This document shows positions 22,357 through 23,673 of a stretch of 23,673 nt of DNA, one piece after another. The notes below the pieces were generated by a model. That model was not told the DNA's origin. It ran no database searches and saw only the letters and a program-made list of their open reading frames with translations. Numbering within the stretch: position 1 is the first letter of the stretch; each line of letters opens with the position of its first letter. Position numbers and translations under genes: made by a program. Source of the DNA: a virus; the IMG/VR virus record IMGVR_UViG_3300031857_001413, positions 1 to 23,673 of that record. One strand, given 5' to 3'.

Positions 22357-23673
22357 TGTAGCGGCGCGTCTCGAAGCCAGCCGCAGCAAGCGGCAGCCCC
22401 AACGACCAGCCGGGATTGGTGGACATGATGCGCGACAGCTCGTCGACCGAATACTCGTCGGTGTCGGGCGTCTCGGTGATCAGCTCGTCATGCACGTGCA
22501 GGCAGACGGCGTAACCGGCAGCTTCAGCGCGGAACATGCCGGACGCCAACACGTCACGCGCAACGGCCTGCACGACGTTCTCGACCAGCTTGCCGCCGTA
22601 GGTCTCGATCGTCTCCCACTTCTTAGTGTACTGGTTGACGCCCTGATACACGATCGTGCCTTCATTGAGGCCCGCGTTCGGGTAGCAGAGGTAGCGCCCG
22701 CTCGGCAGCTTGATGCGCAGCCAGTTGTCCTTGTAGCCGATCGATAAGTCGCGCACCGTGAAGCGCTTATTGGGCGCGCGGATTGCGTCCTTTACGGCGC
22801 GCTCCAGATCGTACCACAGCGAGACGACGGCCTTGTGCGCCTTGCGCCACGCCTCGACGATGCGCTTGACCTCTTCCTCCGGCAGGAACACGCCATAGAG
22901 CGCAGCCATGCTGCTGAACGCCCCGACGCTGCCCTGATAGCCCAGAGCCAGCTCCTGCACCTTGCCAATCTGGCGCTCGTCCTTCGTGACGTCCTCGGCC
23001 TTCTTGTTGAAGGACTTGGCGTAGGCCAGCTTATAGAGATCGTGACCGACGCCCGCGTCGAACTGCTTAAACGCCTCGGTCTTCCAGTCCTCGCCGGCCA
23101 GCCACGCGAGCACACGCCCCTCGATGTTGGACAGGTCGGATACGACTAGCTTGCACCCCGGCGCAGCGATGAGTGCCCCGCGCACGGCGCTCGAGCATAA
23201 CTCGGACACATTGTCGAACAGCAGGTCTTCTGCGTCGAGCTTCATGGCGTCGATGCCGAAGTCGATCTGCTCTTGCTTCATTGTCGGACGCGGCAGGTTC
23301 TGAGGCTGGAACAGACGGCCGCCCCAGCGCCCGGTGCGTGATGCACCGCAGAACTGAAGCGTGCCGCGCAAGCGCCCGTCGGCGCTCGTCGCCTTCAGCA
23401 GCACCTTATACTTGGCAGGAGACGTTGCTGAAGCCTGCTGTCTGATCTCTAGCAGCTCCCGCACCTCTGACGTCAAGGTGCCTTGCAGCAACGTGCTGAC
23501 GGTGCCCTTCTTGAGGTCCGGCGTCGTGAACGCCAGCGTCTGCTCAAGATGCTCAAGAAACTTGCCGCGCTGGGTCAGCGAGCCGACCGCGCCGTTGGTT
23601 AGAATTCGGGTTCGCTCAGCCAGATCTCGCGAGCTTCTTTGAAAAGCTCGTAGTGCAGCGTTTGCGAGCTCAA
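22346..23673 (-). CDS. polA: Family A DNA polymerase, C-terminal part (5' end outside window)
   Basis: The reading frame is open to the right edge, giving 441 visible residues of the polymerase domain; the exonuclease and N-terminal parts lie outside. Replicative polymerase of the phage. Landmarks: LTNGAVGSLTQRGKFLEHL and RELLEIRQQAS in the thumb region, then SRTGRWGGRLFQPQNLPRP; motif A VVSDLSNIEGRVLAW with catalytic Asp at 23135-23137 and the steric-gate Glu kept; motif B RQIGKVQELALGYQG with Arg at 22973-22975 and Leu at 22949-22951 in the place of E. coli Phe762; motif C VHDEL with HDE at 22484-22492. The frame contains a TTG at 23491 but no break, and the sequence upstream of it (LAERTRIL before LTNGAV) still reads as polymerase, so that TTG is not the start. 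Confidence 0.95.
   Translation of the reverse strand, partial: ELANAALRAFQRSSRDLAERTRILTNGAVGSLTQRGKFLEHLEQTLAFTTPDLKKGTVSTLLQGTLTSEVRELLEIRQQASATSPAKYKVLLKATSADGRLRGTLQFCGASRTGRWGGRLFQPQNLPRPTMKQEQIDFGIDAMKLDAEDLLFDNVSELCSSAVRGALIAAPGCKLVVSDLSNIEGRVLAWLAGEDWKTEAFKQFDAGVGHDLYKLAYAKSFNKKAEDVTKDERQIGKVQELALGYQGSVGAFSSMAALYGVFLPEEEVKRIVEAWRKAHKAVVSLWYDLERAVKDAIRAPNKRFTVRDLSIGYKDNWLRIKLPSGRYLCYPNAGLNEGTIVYQGVNQYTKKWETIETYGGKLVENVVQAVARDVLASGMFRAEAAGYAVCLHVHDELITETPDTDEYSVDELSRIMSTNPGWSLGLPLAAAGFETRRYKKD

Noticed and set aside
23601-23673. Alternative - strand frame reading QTLHYELFKEAREIW up to a stop near 23601, which could be the end of another gene
   Set aside because: The polymerase frame is also open to the window edge and reads LANAALRA then LAERTRILTNGAV, which fits the PolA thumb region better. 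Sequence beyond the edge would settle it.
1-23673. tRNA genes, CRISPR arrays, insertion sequences, integrase or attachment sites
   Set aside because: Apart from the 57-base gap at 246-302 and the 38-base gap at 6874-6911 there is almost no non-coding space, and no cloverleaf, regular spaced repeat or transposase-like frame was seen by eye.

Overview
This window is a piece of a tailed bacteriophage genome, most likely a podovirus (short tail). It carries a P22/T7-like tail nozzle gene and an SU10-type head-tail adaptor next to several large internal (ejection) virion protein genes, and no tape-measure or tail-tube genes are visible. The overall composition is moderately GC-rich with strongly G/C third positions. 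Together with the gene families seen (DUF7483-like tail fibre, DUF5856, DUF6378, VRR-NUC next to an Snf2-type helicase, a PolA with leucine at the 762-equivalent position), this suggests an aquatic phage of a Gram-negative, probably alphaproteobacterial, host. The host is inferred and no gene proves it. No integrase, tRNA, CRISPR array or insertion sequence was found. Terminase, portal and major capsid genes are not in the window.

Layout. Bases 15 to 19822 are read on the + strand and 19773 to the right edge on the - strand; the two blocks converge and overlap by 50 bases. The + block starts with a small unknown gene and a 675-residue tail-fibre-like protein built of six related beta modules (303-2330). 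A lysis/envelope region follows (2342-6873): a DUF5856-like protein, a 53-residue XhlA-like membrane protein, two consecutive exported proteins (one an Asn/Thr/Ser repeat protein, one with a nidogen-like domain), a membrane protein with a long coiled coil, a two-helix holin candidate ending in a dockerin-like calcium loop, a GH19 endolysin and a further one-helix protein. After a 38-base gap holding two mutually exclusive hairpins comes the virion block (6912-19822): adaptor, a beta-modular fibre/decoration-like protein, tail nozzle, a small conserved-looking protein, and five large proteins (836, 416, 243, 992 and 556 residues) whose Ala/Gly/Gln-rich, helical or disordered composition and basic tails suit ejected internal virion proteins.

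The - block is a tightly coupled replication module, transcribed from the right edge leftward: DNA polymerase A (5' end beyond the window), a 59-residue Cys/His protein, a 65-residue protein, a VRR-NUC nuclease, an Snf2/DEAD-like helicase, a DUF6378-like protein and a 75-residue unknown. Most neighbours overlap by 1-4 bases (TAATG, TGATG, ATGA, GTGA), which implies translational coupling in two long operons.

The most unusual points are the pair of exported proteins inside the lysis region, the holin candidate with a calcium-binding-type tail, the octapeptide triple repeat in the nozzle, the 59-residue gene flanked by exact 17-base direct repeats that each carry stop codon, ribosome site and start codon, and the Leu at the polymerase 762-equivalent position. 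All family assignments were made by eye from sequence motifs; no database search was run.
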